Below, piece by piece: positions 17,725-26,544 of a stretch of DNA of 64,000 bases (positions are counted from its first letter, which is position 1; each line of letters starts with the position of its first letter). Under the pieces are notes generated by a model that did not search any database, was not told the DNA's origin, and saw only the letters and a program-made list of their open reading frames with translations. The DNA comes from Planctomyces sp. (GTDB lineage Bacteria > Planctomycetota > Planctomycetia > Planctomycetales > Planctomycetaceae): the NCBI GenBank assembly GCA_016795105.1, contig JAEUIH010000004.1, positions 62,001 to 126,000 on the forward strand, written 5' to 3'. A program made the translations under genes and the position numbers.

Positions 17725-19898
17725 CGAGGACTCCCCTCAGTTGAAGCATCTGTCTGATTCAGTGAAGGTTGATCCGGAGATTGGAGTTCGGGTAACGGCT
17801 GAATCAGTTTCAGCTCGTCCTCCCACGATGGATCTGAGCAGAAGCGTTTCCACATTCCGCGCATCGCGGTTTCGAGGGACCGAACAAAGCGATGGCCATC
17901 GCACACGGTATGCGTCATGTCGGTTCGCAGAGCTTTTCGCAGAGCACACAACGCATCGAGATCGGTGGAGAGTTCAGCGAGAAGTTCCACATAGTCTTCC
18001 GGTGAGTCTGCGACGAGTCCATGCATACCGGCAAAGTGCAGCATTGACGCAGCAGCTCGAGTACAGTCTGTGACAGAACCGATTGCTGCCGTTGGTACGC
18101 CCATCCAGAGTGATTCGTAGGCCGTCGTTCCTCCAGGCCATGGCAGTACATCGAGGAGAATGTCAATCCGGCGATAGATTTCGAGATGGTTCTCCGGAAT
18201 CTCCCAGGACAGATCCACACGTTCAAGATCGATACCCGATTTTCTGAGTTGCTGTTTGAGGTTACAGCGGATGTCTTCGCTCGTTCCGAGGACATCTCGA
18301 ATGATCAGTAGGCGTGCGTCCGGGATGGCGTCCATGACCTTCGCCCAAAGCCGAAAACTTCTTGGTGAGAGTTTTTCGATTCTGTGAGTTGACCCGAGCG
18401 TGATGTATCCGTTCTTCAGAAGCGGCAACTCGCCTGGGTCTGGTGCCTGCATTCCAATTTCGAAGCAGCAGGCACCGTGTTGAAGACTGACGAGGGACTC
18501 TGTAAAGAAACGGGCTGTTTCAGGTGTTTCCCGGATTGAGTCCGAGATGAAGTAGTCGATGCGACTCAGGCCAGTCGTATTGGGATATCCAAGGAATGTG
18601 GCTTGAACCGGCGCTGGGCGACTGGCCATGACGGGCAATCGATTCCCCGCAGTGTGGCCCGCCAGATCCACGAGAATGTCAATCTTGTCCTGTGCGATGA
18701 GCTCTGCGAGCTGGTCATCTCGCAATGATGCGGTTGACCTCCAGAGGTCAGAGTATGCTCGGACCTTTTCAGTGACCTCATCGGTACGCACCGATTCAGA
18801 ATAGCAGACGATTTCAAATTGATTGTGATCGTGCAATGTGAAGAACGGCAGGAAGAATCGCATGGTCGGATGACGGCGGAAATCCGGCGACATGTATGCG
18901 ACTCTGAGTCGCCGTGTGGAGTCCTGGCCTGGCGGATGTTGCTGTGGCGCAACCGATGCTTCGGTTTCCTGTCCCCACGCTGCATGAGCTTCAAACACTT
19001 GTTGTCGGGTAAGTTCGGGGGACAGACTGACACAGTACAACTGGTTGCTTTGGATTTTTCGTATCACACCGGCTGGCGCATTCTGAGCTGCCCGGCGAAA
19101 ACAATCCCCGGCTTCATCCCAGCGGCCGATCGCCTGCATTGCCTGACCAAGACCACTGAGAGCCCAGACAGATTTCGGGTTTTGAGCGACTGCTTTTTGA
19201 AATTCGACCGCTGCCTGTTCCGGCTGACGCATATCGAGCAAAAGGTTTCCTCGATTTGTCAGAGCTTCTGAAAAGTCCGGAGCCAGGGCACTCGCCCTTC
19301 CAAGAGAAACAAGTGCATCGTCGAATCGGCCCATTTGTCGCTGTACGGAGCCCAGGTTGACATGAACCTGAGGCAGCTTCTGGTCGAGCGCCGCAGCCTG
19401 AGTCAATGCTCGATATGCTTCTTCAACCCGACCGGCTTCACTCAGCACTGCTCCAAGATTGCAAAGAGCCTCCGCACTGGCTGGTCGCCGAGTGACGAGT
19501 TGAGTCAGTACCTGAATCGCTTCTGACAGTCTGTTCTGTCGATGCAGTACATTGCCAAGATGCTGCAGAGATGCAGCATGATCCGGAGTTGTTTTTAAGA
19601 CCTGACGGCAGGATTGTTCGGCTTCGTCAATTCGCCCCTGAGCAATCAATACGGCTGCGAGATTGGATTCGAATTCAACATCGAATGGTCGAAGAGAAAG
19701 CGCCTGCCGGATGAATTGTTCCGCGTCGATAAATCGCTGGGTCTGGAATGCAATTAACCCCGAAAGATGCCATGCATCTGCGTTCGAAGGGTCGTTAGAC
19801 AGGACCATGGCGTAGCGTTGAGCTGCTCCCGCCCGATCTCCAGCCAGATGCCGCTGGAACCCTTCACGAAGCATGTCATCCTGCACGGTGTTCAGCAC
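17721..19898 (-). CDS. TPR-containing O-GlcNAc transferase, SPINDLY/OGT type (GT41)
   Basis: 725 residues. Residues 8-280 hold about eight tetratricopeptide repeats; 325-700 form a GT41 glycosyltransferase. The conserved SPDFRRHP (337-344, His343 matching the human OGT histidine), LVDLAGHTAGNRLPVM, RPAPVQATFLGYPNTTG and EKLSP (the UDP-contacting Lys) are present. Characterised relatives attach GlcNAc or fucose to Ser/Thr of proteins or sometimes asparagine; bacterial substrates are mostly unknown. GTG 19898 is assumed as start. It heads a four-base-overlap chain with the unknown protein and DegT genes, so protein or adhesin glycosylation is a fair inference. Confidence 0.92.
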   Translation of the reverse strand: MLNTVQDDMLREGFQRHLAGDRAGAAQRYAMVLSNDPSNADAWHLSGLIAFQTQRFIDAEQFIRQALSLRPFDVEFESNLAAVLIAQGRIDEAEQSCRQVLKTTPDHAASLQHLGNVLHRQNRLSEAIQVLTQLVTRRPASAEALCNLGAVLSEAGRVEEAYRALTQAAALDQKLPQVHVNLGSVQRQMGRFDDALVSLGRASALAPDFSEALTNRGNLLLDMRQPEQAAVEFQKAVAQNPKSVWALSGLGQAMQAIGRWDEAGDCFRRAAQNAPAGVIRKIQSNQLYCVSLSPELTRQQVFEAHAAWGQETEASVAPQQHPPGQDSTRRLRVAYMSPDFRRHPTMRFFLPFFTLHDHNQFEIVCYSESVRTDEVTEKVRAYSDLWRSTASLRDDQLAELIAQDKIDILVDLAGHTAGNRLPVMASRPAPVQATFLGYPNTTGLSRIDYFISDSIRETPETARFFTESLVSLQHGACCFEIGMQAPDPGELPLLKNGYITLGSTHRIEKLSPRSFRLWAKVMDAIPDARLLIIRDVLGTSEDIRCNLKQQLRKSGIDLERVDLSWEIPENHLEIYRRIDILLDVLPWPGGTTAYESLWMGVPTAAIGSVTDCTRAAASMLHFAGMHGLVADSPEDYVELLAELSTDLDALCALRKALRTDMTHTVCDGHRFVRSLETAMRGMWKRFCSDPSWEDELKLIQPLPELQSPDQPSLNQTDASTEGSPR

Positions 19899-20093
19899 GA
19901 GTCGTCCCTGACTTCGAATCGAACCAGCCGAACGCTGCAGCCCATTCGCACGTCGCGCAGGCTGAAATCCGGCAATCCCCCATCATTAAGAGATCGACCC
20001 TTCACGCGGGCAATCTGGAAAATTCTGTGTCTTTACGGGTAAACCCCCGGTTTTGACCGTGGTTTGTATGGGGATTCCCCGCGTTGGAGCCAC

Positions 20094-20151
20094 AGTCGCC
20101 TGCGGCTTGCGGATGTGAGAGGCGTAGTCGCCTGCGGCTTGCCGTTAAACT
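20094..20151. repeat. Dispersed repeat GCCTGCGGCT...GTTAAACT, two copies
   Basis: A full copy (20127-20151) has GTCGCCTGCGGCTTGCCG followed by TTAAACT; a partial copy (20094-20112) precedes it. The same unit occurs at 23682-23737 and 48966-48990. Within it, CGGC and GCCG form a short inverted repeat. The TAA stop codon of the sulfotransferase gene (20145-20147, complement) lies inside the unit, so the repeat forms the 3' end of that gene. Confidence 0.8.
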
Positions 20152-21212
20152 GGTGTGGGGCGTTTTGCTGCAAGTCGCGTGAGGAGGCGGTCGCGTTCTG
20201 CGGAGGTGAGACTTTTGCCGCTGGAAACAGTGAATGGTTTCAGTTCTGTTTCCATCAGGTTCTGCTTCAGCTTCACGCCGGGAATTGAGCGGCAGATGAA
20301 CTGTAGAGCGGAATGAGGGTCTTCACAGAATCCCTCATAGGTGATTTCAACAATTCGATCCTGAGATATGAGTTCCAGCTGTTCATCGAGTTCCTTTTCG
20401 ATGAGCAGGATTTGGTCACAGACATCATCCACATAGCTGAGTGGGTCAGAGCTGGTGGCATCCGAAGAATGCAGTCCCCAGCCTACAGACTTGTCGCCCT
20501 GGACATCGGCTCTGGCCTTAATCAGGGATTGTGCAACGTAAATTGGATTGCGACGTACAACGACCATTTGAGCGTTGGGCAAAATCTCCGACAGCAGGCT
20601 GAGGCAACTTGTGTTGCGGTTGTTTTTGTTGAGAAACGGCTTTCCGAATCGTCGACACCATGCAGAGAAGAATTTCCGCATGTCACGTTGCTCAGAGACG
20701 GAGAGGTCCGTTCTGGGGATATATCGATTCTCGCCCAGCCAGCGGTTCCAGATCTGAAACCCATCGTTGGGCCCGTGAAGGCCGGCAGTCTGGCCATAGT
20801 AGTTCTCAAAATCAGCCTCGCGACCCCCAGGCAGCCATCTCATGAGATGAGTACCAGTCAGAGGAGATTTGGGGAACATGGACGTGAGATTACTAAAGCT
20901 GGTGACATCGAGATATCGAGCCAGTGTCTGGTAGACAAGAGTTGTACCGCTGCGGGGGGCTCCAACGACCAGAATCACGGGCCACGGCACGTCTGATTCC
21001 GTTTCAGAGTTCGGGTGAATCAACCGGTCTTCGTGTCGGCCGAGAAGCCGTTGTTCCCGTCGGCAGAGAAGAGAGTCGAGAGGTCGAGCCAGAATTCTCA
21101 TCGCTTCGTGAGCCAGCGCCGAGTATGCAGCCCGTTTTCCTGAGAGAAGCATCCGCCACAGCAACCCGGCTGGGTTCTTAAAGTTTCGGGACGGTGCAAT
21201 CTGAGGAGGCAT
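20145..21212 (-). CDS. Sulfotransferase family protein
   Basis: 355 residues with the PAPS-dependent sulfotransferase fold. The 5'-phosphosulfate loop is VVGAPRSGTTLVYQTLARYL near residue 80; the 3'-phosphate-binding segment is MVVVRRNPIYVAQSLIKAR, followed by the Ser/Arg-containing DISRIVEITYEGFCEDP-like region. Family members sulfate carbohydrates or proteins. Start ATG 21212. Stop lies inside a dispersed repeat. It is separated from the OGT gene by about 245 bases but on the same strand, so it may add sulfate to the same glycan (inference). No PAPS-synthesis gene is nearby. Confidence 0.85.
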   Translation of the reverse strand: MPPQIAPSRNFKNPAGLLWRMLLSGKRAAYSALAHEAMRILARPLDSLLCRREQRLLGRHEDRLIHPNSETESDVPWPVILVVGAPRSGTTLVYQTLARYLDVTSFSNLTSMFPKSPLTGTHLMRWLPGGREADFENYYGQTAGLHGPNDGFQIWNRWLGENRYIPRTDLSVSEQRDMRKFFSAWCRRFGKPFLNKNNRNTSCLSLLSEILPNAQMVVVRRNPIYVAQSLIKARADVQGDKSVGWGLHSSDATSSDPLSYVDDVCDQILLIEKELDEQLELISQDRIVEITYEGFCEDPHSALQFICRSIPGVKLKQNLMETELKPFTVSSGKSLTSAERDRLLTRLAAKRPTPV

Positions 21213-21458
21213 GGGTTTGAAATCCGGGGCTGTTTCTGGAGGCTGGGTCGATCACGAACCTCTCAGAACTTCGGTCAGGAAGCTCTCAAAACTGCCAAAA
21301 GAATAGTTCGCAAACTTTGGGGAACCGCGGACATTGGCAAAAACCGGCTCGACACATCTCCGCAGAATCCAGTGCAGATGGTATAATGAACGGAATTCCT
21401 TCAATCGGAATGAACGGAACGCCCCAACGACAGAAGCCTGATCGACTGCCTGCAAATT

Positions 21459-23594
21459 GTGAACTCCGGAAACGACACAGAAATACAGAACGACGATGAT
21501 CGCGAACGGTCTCGGCGGTTAAGTCTTCAGGGAAGCCGGCCTCCGGCAGAACTGGAGGGATATTCGTTTGTTCGTCGATTGGGCGCCGGCGCATACGGCA
21601 CCGTGTGGCTGGCGCGTGAAGAACGTACAGGACGAATGGTGGCCGTAAAGTTTTATCCTCATCGGCGCGGATTGAACTGGTCGATGCTCAGCAGGGAAGT
21701 TGAGAAGCTGGCCGCCGTTTACACATCTCGGAATATCGTGCGTCTTCTGGACGTGGGCTGGAATGCAGAACCGCCGTATTTCGTGATGGAGTATGTTGAG
21801 AACGGCTCCTTATCCGACTATCTGTCAAAAGGCCCCTTGTCTGTAGAAGAAGCTGTCCGAATCATTCGCGAAATCTGTAGTGCCCTGATTGATGCGCACG
21901 GCGCCGGCGTACTGCATTGTGACCTGAAGCCGGACAACGTGCTGCTCGATGGGCAGCTGCATGCTCGGATCTGCGACTTCGGACAGTCCCGAATGTCGCA
22001 CGAGCAAAGTCCCGCGCTGGGCACACTTTTTTATATGGCGCCCGAGCAGGCAAATCTGGATGCACTGCCTGATGCACGGTGGGACGTTTACGCCGTGGGT
22101 GCATTGTTTTTTCATATGCTCACGGGGCAGCCACCGTGGAAGAACCCACAGACTCAGCAACAGCTCGAACAGGCTCAGGGGCTCACTGAACGACTGCAGA
22201 CCTATCGCAGACTTATGGAGCAGCATGGCCCACCGCAGACGCATCGCAGTATTCGGGGGGTCGATGCCCGGCTGGCAGAAATTATCGAACAGTGTCTTGC
22301 CGTTCGTCCTGCCGATCGTCTTCCAAACGCTCAGGCAGTCCGTGATGCACTCGACGCGCGAGATCGTCAGAGGTCACGACGTCCACTTCTGATCCTTGGG
22401 GTTCTTGGCCCGATCCTGCTAATGGCTGCGACGGTCCCGATTTTTGTGAACGCTCTCCGGGATAATCTGAAGATCACTGAACAGCGACTTGAAGCAAGAG
22501 CACTCGAAAGTGATTCCCTGTCTGCTCGGCTCCAGGCCGCATCACTGAAAGATGAACTGCTGGATCGTCTTGAGGGTTTGGAAGCCGTTATGGCTGAGAA
22601 GGAGGTTTCAGAGAGCCTGCGAATTCTTCTGAAACGTCCTTCCGATGATATTGTTCAGGAAATGGATGCGTTACACGGCCGACCATTTGCAGAACGCCCC
22701 CGCTGGATGCAGCTGCTGGATGCAGCACGTGAACGTGCGGATCAGACAAATATCGCTCGAGGTCGCAGTCTGGATACAAGCTGGTTTCTGACAGATGCCA
22801 TCGGGACTCAACTTTGGCGAAGAGAATACAACGGAGAGACTCTCGGAAGAAACTTTCGCTTCCGGGATTACTTTCACGGGCAGAATAAAGAATACCAGCC
22901 ACACGAGGTTTCTGAGTCAATAACACCGTTGACGGAACGTCACGTGAGTCTCGCCTTTCGCAGCGATGCAACCGGGAAGTATATGGTTGCATTCAGCGTA
23001 CCGGTGAAGGATGAATCCGGAAATGTGATTGGGGTCTTTTGTCGCACGGCGCACGTAGGGGAGCTTCAGGCAATCGTTGGACAGAGGCTTCAGGAAGAAA
23101 CCGATGACAGCGTTCGCCGTGTGATCGCCCTGATTGACTCTCGCGACTGGCAGGTACTCGATCATCCGTACCTGACAACGTCCGTTGAACGTGATCTTCC
23201 CGCAGCCGACGAATTTTTTGCTCAACTGCATGTTGATCAGGCAACAATAGAGCAGATCCGCAAGTCAGGAGCCGGCAAGACCGGAAAGGCGAACAAAGAA
23301 GTGTTGCTGCCAACCTACAAGGACCCTGTTGGAATGCTTCCCGATGCTGCCGCGGCACCGTTTCGCGAATCATGGATGGCGGCGATGTCTCCCGTCTCTG
23401 TTGCCGATATGGAAGCACCATGGATGGTGATTGTTCAGGAAGAACGCTCCGCAACTCTTGAACCGATTGATGACATGGCGAGGCAGGCATCCAAACAGGC
23501 ATGGCTTGCAGTTTTTGCCGCACTGTTGCTGATGTGTATCGTGTGGCTGTTTGTCTGGAAAGCGTTCAACAGGCCCGTCACTACGCGACAGTAA
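21459..23594 (+). CDS. Membrane Ser/Thr protein kinase with extracytoplasmic sensor domain
   Basis: 711 residues. The N-terminal kinase (about 33-295) has all Hanks motifs: GAGAYGTV loop, AVKF lysine, HCDLKPDN catalytic loop, DFGQS and APEQ, so it should be active. A transmembrane segment (about 308-330) leads to a roughly 345-residue outer region and a second transmembrane segment near 680-703. The outer part starts with a helix (ITEQRLEARALESDSLSARL) and contains RDYFHGQ and VSLAFRSDATGKYMVAFSVPV, typical of double-Cache sensors. Start GTG 21459 has no strong Shine-Dalgarno. Ligand unknown. Confidence 0.88.
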   Translation: MNSGNDTEIQNDDDRERSRRLSLQGSRPPAELEGYSFVRRLGAGAYGTVWLAREERTGRMVAVKFYPHRRGLNWSMLSREVEKLAAVYTSRNIVRLLDVGWNAEPPYFVMEYVENGSLSDYLSKGPLSVEEAVRIIREICSALIDAHGAGVLHCDLKPDNVLLDGQLHARICDFGQSRMSHEQSPALGTLFYMAPEQANLDALPDARWDVYAVGALFFHMLTGQPPWKNPQTQQQLEQAQGLTERLQTYRRLMEQHGPPQTHRSIRGVDARLAEIIEQCLAVRPADRLPNAQAVRDALDARDRQRSRRPLLILGVLGPILLMAATVPIFVNALRDNLKITEQRLEARALESDSLSARLQAASLKDELLDRLEGLEAVMAEKEVSESLRILLKRPSDDIVQEMDALHGRPFAERPRWMQLLDAARERADQTNIARGRSLDTSWFLTDAIGTQLWRREYNGETLGRNFRFRDYFHGQNKEYQPHEVSESITPLTERHVSLAFRSDATGKYMVAFSVPVKDESGNVIGVFCRTAHVGELQAIVGQRLQEETDDSVRRVIALIDSRDWQVLDHPYLTTSVERDLPAADEFFAQLHVDQATIEQIRKSGAGKTGKANKEVLLPTYKDPVGMLPDAAAAPFRESWMAAMSPVSVADMEAPWMVIVQEERSATLEPIDDMARQASKQAWLAVFAALLLMCIVWLFVWKAFNRPVTTRQ

Positions 23595-23681
23595 GAGGCT
23601 CGGAGCTGGTGACGTGTGGATCCAGGCTGGGTGGGCCATTTTGTTCGGGAGCGGGCGCTGGGGTCCGGGCAGCAGGGGACT

Positions 23682-23737
23682 GACGCCTGCGGCTCGCCGC
23701 TAAACTTGCGCAGACGCCTGCGGCTCGCCGTTAAACT
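23682..23737. repeat. Dispersed repeat GCCTGCGGCT...TAAACT, two tandem copies
   Basis: Copies at 23682-23706 (GACGCCTGCGGCTCGCCGC then TAAACT) and 23713-23737 (GCCG TTAAACT form) are separated by six bases. They match the units at 20127 and 48966 with changes at single positions. The array lies directly 3' of the minus-strand YkgJ gene, five bases past its stop; both this locus and the sulfotransferase locus share CACCAGTTTAACGG. Confidence 0.8.
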
Positions 23738-23741
23738 GGTG

Positions 23742-25040
23742 TTACTGGGTGTACCAGCCACAGAGGGCGGTGACCTGCTGGAGCCGGGCGAGGATACGGA
23801 TTCGTTGCAGAGCAGACGCACTTCCGGTGGCAGGTGAGTATGCATAGTTGTGGTCCAGTGTTGCCAGTGCTGCCTGCACGTCGCTGAGTTCAAGTTGTGG
23901 TCGTTGCTGCCGAGATGCTCGCAGTCGTGCGATATACAGGGTGGCAGGATACATCAATGCGAGCGATCGAAATCCATCAACGAGATTCCAGTCAAAGTTC
24001 GCGGCTCCGCAGAAGTGCAGGCCCTGAATCTTGACTCGAAAGTAGCGAGTCATCAGTCGATCGATTTCATTGGTTCGCCCGTTATAGGGGCTTTCGAGGT
24101 CTGCGAATCGAGGAGACTGCTTCGAATCTGTACTGCCTCCGAAGACTTTCGTTACTGATACAGATTCCTGAAATTTTGGAACTCGACCGATTGCAAATGT
24201 GAACTTCAACCCTGCGCGGAGAAGCCCGAACCTTGTTGACAAGCCTCCCCGAGCAGTTGCTTCGGTGTCATGTCGCAGCAATTGGGCAACCAGCATTCGG
24301 AACAGGATTCGTCCAATACGCGATGGCTTTAAAACGGGAAGATCGTTATCCGGCTGAGCCTTCCGCGAAGCTTTGGTAAGCACGCCGAGGTATTCCTTCA
24401 GCCGATTTCCGCGGACTTTATCAAAGGTGGATTGTTCCACGAGTTCCAGCCAGGTGAGGATCCTCATCAGGCGTGTGGCGAAGTTGACGCTGTCATCAGA
24501 CAGCTCTTCGTCAAACGCAGTCAGAAACTCCTGAATGTCTGCCCAGTCGACTTTCTGGTTTCCATGAATTGCCGGAGGTTCGAATGACTTTTGGCTGTCC
24601 GCTGTGATGAGTTTTGCAAGCTGGAGCAGATCCGGCTTTTGCTCGACAACCCGCTGTCCAAGATTCTGCACGACCGAGGGGCAACTGAATCGGAGGCTGA
24701 TGGTGAGGTTGCCGGAGATTGGATGAAACGCATATGGATAGACGCGGCAGGCCAGAGGCTTCGCCGGTTCACCAAACTTAGCGTGAATTCGGCAAAGACC
24801 ATTTGAATCAAGAAAAACACACGCACCATCGTCCTGATGGGCAAGACGGTACCTTCCGCGGCCGATCTGCTGAATCAACGGCCGATCTGCCGGGGTACCG
24901 TCCGCTGTTGTCCATTTCTGATCTTCGATTCTCTTTTTCTCTGCGTCTGTAATTTCAATCAGATGTTCACGGCAGCATCCACCGCAGTTGTGGCAGCTCC
25001 AGTTTTGAATGACAGGAAGGATAAGTGTGTGGTTGGCCAC
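23742..25040 (-). CDS. YkgJ family cysteine-cluster protein
   Basis: 432 residues. The N-terminal 110 carry the metal-binding cysteine set of the YkgJ/FliB-like family (PF03692): CHNCGGCC near 16-23, then CVFLDSNGLCRIH and CRVYPYAF. These are thought to bind zinc or an iron-sulfur cluster. The remaining 320 residues are mostly helical with no recognised domain, making it longer than simple YkgJ proteins (about 110-250). Start ATG 25040. The stop is followed at once by dispersed repeats. Function is unknown; a lysine N-methylase-type role as in FliB is only a possibility. Confidence 0.8.
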   Translation of the reverse strand: MANHTLILPVIQNWSCHNCGGCCREHLIEITDAEKKRIEDQKWTTADGTPADRPLIQQIGRGRYRLAHQDDGACVFLDSNGLCRIHAKFGEPAKPLACRVYPYAFHPISGNLTISLRFSCPSVVQNLGQRVVEQKPDLLQLAKLITADSQKSFEPPAIHGNQKVDWADIQEFLTAFDEELSDDSVNFATRLMRILTWLELVEQSTFDKVRGNRLKEYLGVLTKASRKAQPDNDLPVLKPSRIGRILFRMLVAQLLRHDTEATARGGLSTRFGLLRAGLKFTFAIGRVPKFQESVSVTKVFGGSTDSKQSPRFADLESPYNGRTNEIDRLMTRYFRVKIQGLHFCGAANFDWNLVDGFRSLALMYPATLYIARLRASRQQRPQLELSDVQAALATLDHNYAYSPATGSASALQRIRILARLQQVTALCGWYTQ

Positions 25041-25198
25041 AGGCGGTTCTCGGAACTTGGAACGGAATTCGCGACGCCGATCAGGATTGGGAATGGAATC
25101 CTAACAGCGGGAGACCGGAAACGAAATCGACGATGCGATTCAACAACGCTATGATCACGGAGTCGGTGGTTGCCTCTTTCTACGACTGGAAAATCCCC

Positions 25199-25636
25199 AT
25201 GGTTCTCTCAAATCTTACGGTTGTGTGTCCGATCGACTTCAGTCGAGAGTCTTCGCACGCGATTCGTTCCGCTTTGGCCATCGCGGGGTCGCCCGAGAAA
25301 CTTCATGTGATTCACGTGATTTCCCCGACAGACCCGATTTCGCCCGATGCGTTGCTTGGAATTGCTGATGATGAAATTCGACTGGAGCTTGCCAGAAAGC
25401 AAATCGAACAGTTGTGTCTGGATCACGGAGCAAAGGGTGCGTCAGCGACTGTGTTGATGGGTGATCCTGGGATGCAGATCGCCGAATACGCAACTCAGCG
25501 AGCAGCCAGCCTGATTGTGATTCCGTCTCATGGTTACCATGGCATCAAGAGACTGCTGGTGGGATCCGTCGCAGAACGCGTCATTCGCTATGCAGACTGC
25601 AGTGTCCTGGTACTCCGCAGAACGGATGCAGAATAG
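25199..25636 (+). CDS. Universal stress protein (UspA family)
   Basis: About 145 residues. The nucleotide-binding fold is shown by TVVCPIDFSRESSHAIRSAL at the N-terminus and by the C-terminal GYHGIKRLLVGSVAERVIRYADCSVLVLR, which holds the G-2x-G-9x-G-(S) phosphate motif of ATP-binding UspA proteins. Upstream in-frame starts exist (25151, 25133, 25025) but the domain begins right after ATG 25199, which has GGA eight bases upstream. Its TAG stop overlaps the GTG start of folP by one base, so the two are translationally linked. Confidence 0.87.
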   Translation: MVLSNLTVVCPIDFSRESSHAIRSALAIAGSPEKLHVIHVISPTDPISPDALLGIADDEIRLELARKQIEQLCLDHGAKGASATVLMGDPGMQIAEYATQRAASLIVIPSHGYHGIKRLLVGSVAERVIRYADCSVLVLRRTDAE

Positions 25637-26514
25637 TGATCGAATCAGCAGCACAGAGTTGGAAGACCCTGACGTGGGTCTGTGGAGGCCATCAGCTTCG
25701 AAGAGGCTCGATCCCGCTGTTGATGGGGATTCTGAACGTCACGCCTGACAGCTTTTCCGACGGAGGTCGTCACAATCAACTGCAGGATGCCATTGCTCAG
25801 GGACTGAAGCTTGCAGAAGACGGTGCAGATATCATCGACATTGGTGGGGAATCGACTCGGCCAGGTGCAGAGCCAGTGAGCCTGGAGGACGAACTCACTC
25901 GGACAATCCCCGTCATTCGCGGCCTGGTCGATCGAGTTCGTATACCAATCTCAATTGATACAACCAAATCGGAGGTTGCCAGACAGGCAATAGAGGCGGG
26001 TGCTTCTATCGTCAACGACATTTCAGGAATGACGATGGACCCATCGATGATCGACGTTTGTCGGAATTCTCAGGCTGGCATCTGCCTGATGCATATTCAG
26101 GGAACTCCTCAAACAATGCAGGTGGACCCTCAATACAACGATGTCGTTCAGGAGGTCGTCGAATTCCTCAGGGGGCGAATAGAGGCATGCCTGCGAGCAG
26201 GAATTTCGGCAGACCGACTGTGTGTGGACCCCGGAATCGGATTCGGAAAATCGGCAGACCACAACATTCAGCTGCTGAAGAATGTCGAGCGGATTCGCAA
26301 TGAATTGAGTTGTCCGATTCTCATTGGTCACAGCCGCAAACGCTTTCTTGCGAAGATTCTTGGCCGCCCGGTTGAAGAGCGACTGGCCGGCACTTTGGGC
26401 GTTTCAATCGCGATGGCGGAACGCGGGGCAGACCTGCTCAGAATTCACGACGTTCAGGCTGTGAGGGATACACTTATCGCCTGGCAGACGTTATCTCCCA
26501 GTAAGATCTCTTAG
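25636..26514 (+). CDS. folP: Dihydropteroate synthase
   Basis: 292-residue TIM-barrel enzyme joining pteridine pyrophosphate to p-aminobenzoate in folate synthesis. Signature segments are MGILNVTPDSFSDGG (about 30-44), DIIDIGGESTRPGAE, PISIDTTKSEVA, NDISGM, DPGIGFGKSADHN and IGHSRKRF. All expected catalytic residues appear present. GTG 25636 overlaps the stop of the universal stress gene, an unusual partner. The N-terminal 20 residues before the barrel are a little longer than in E. coli FolP. A folE gene is found separately at 53560. Confidence 0.95.
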   Translation: MIESAAQSWKTLTWVCGGHQLRRGSIPLLMGILNVTPDSFSDGGRHNQLQDAIAQGLKLAEDGADIIDIGGESTRPGAEPVSLEDELTRTIPVIRGLVDRVRIPISIDTTKSEVARQAIEAGASIVNDISGMTMDPSMIDVCRNSQAGICLMHIQGTPQTMQVDPQYNDVVQEVVEFLRGRIEACLRAGISADRLCVDPGIGFGKSADHNIQLLKNVERIRNELSCPILIGHSRKRFLAKILGRPVEERLAGTLGVSIAMAERGADLLRIHDVQAVRDTLIAWQTLSPSKIS

Positions 26515-26532
26515 CCCCGCTAAGATGAGATC
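26505..26532. terminator. Stem-loop between convergent folP and efflux gene
   Basis: Outer arms GATCTC/GAGATC and inner arms TTAGC/GCTAA with a CCC loop and a three-base bulge. The folP stop codon lies in the stem. No U-tract follows, so strength as a terminator is uncertain; position between convergent genes supports the call. Confidence 0.42.
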
Positions 26533-26544
26533 GCCCAGCGATGA

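Noticed and set aside
20313-20996. Plus-strand 227-codon frame opposite the sulfotransferase
   Set aside because: The minus strand carries the sulfotransferase motifs; this frame has none.
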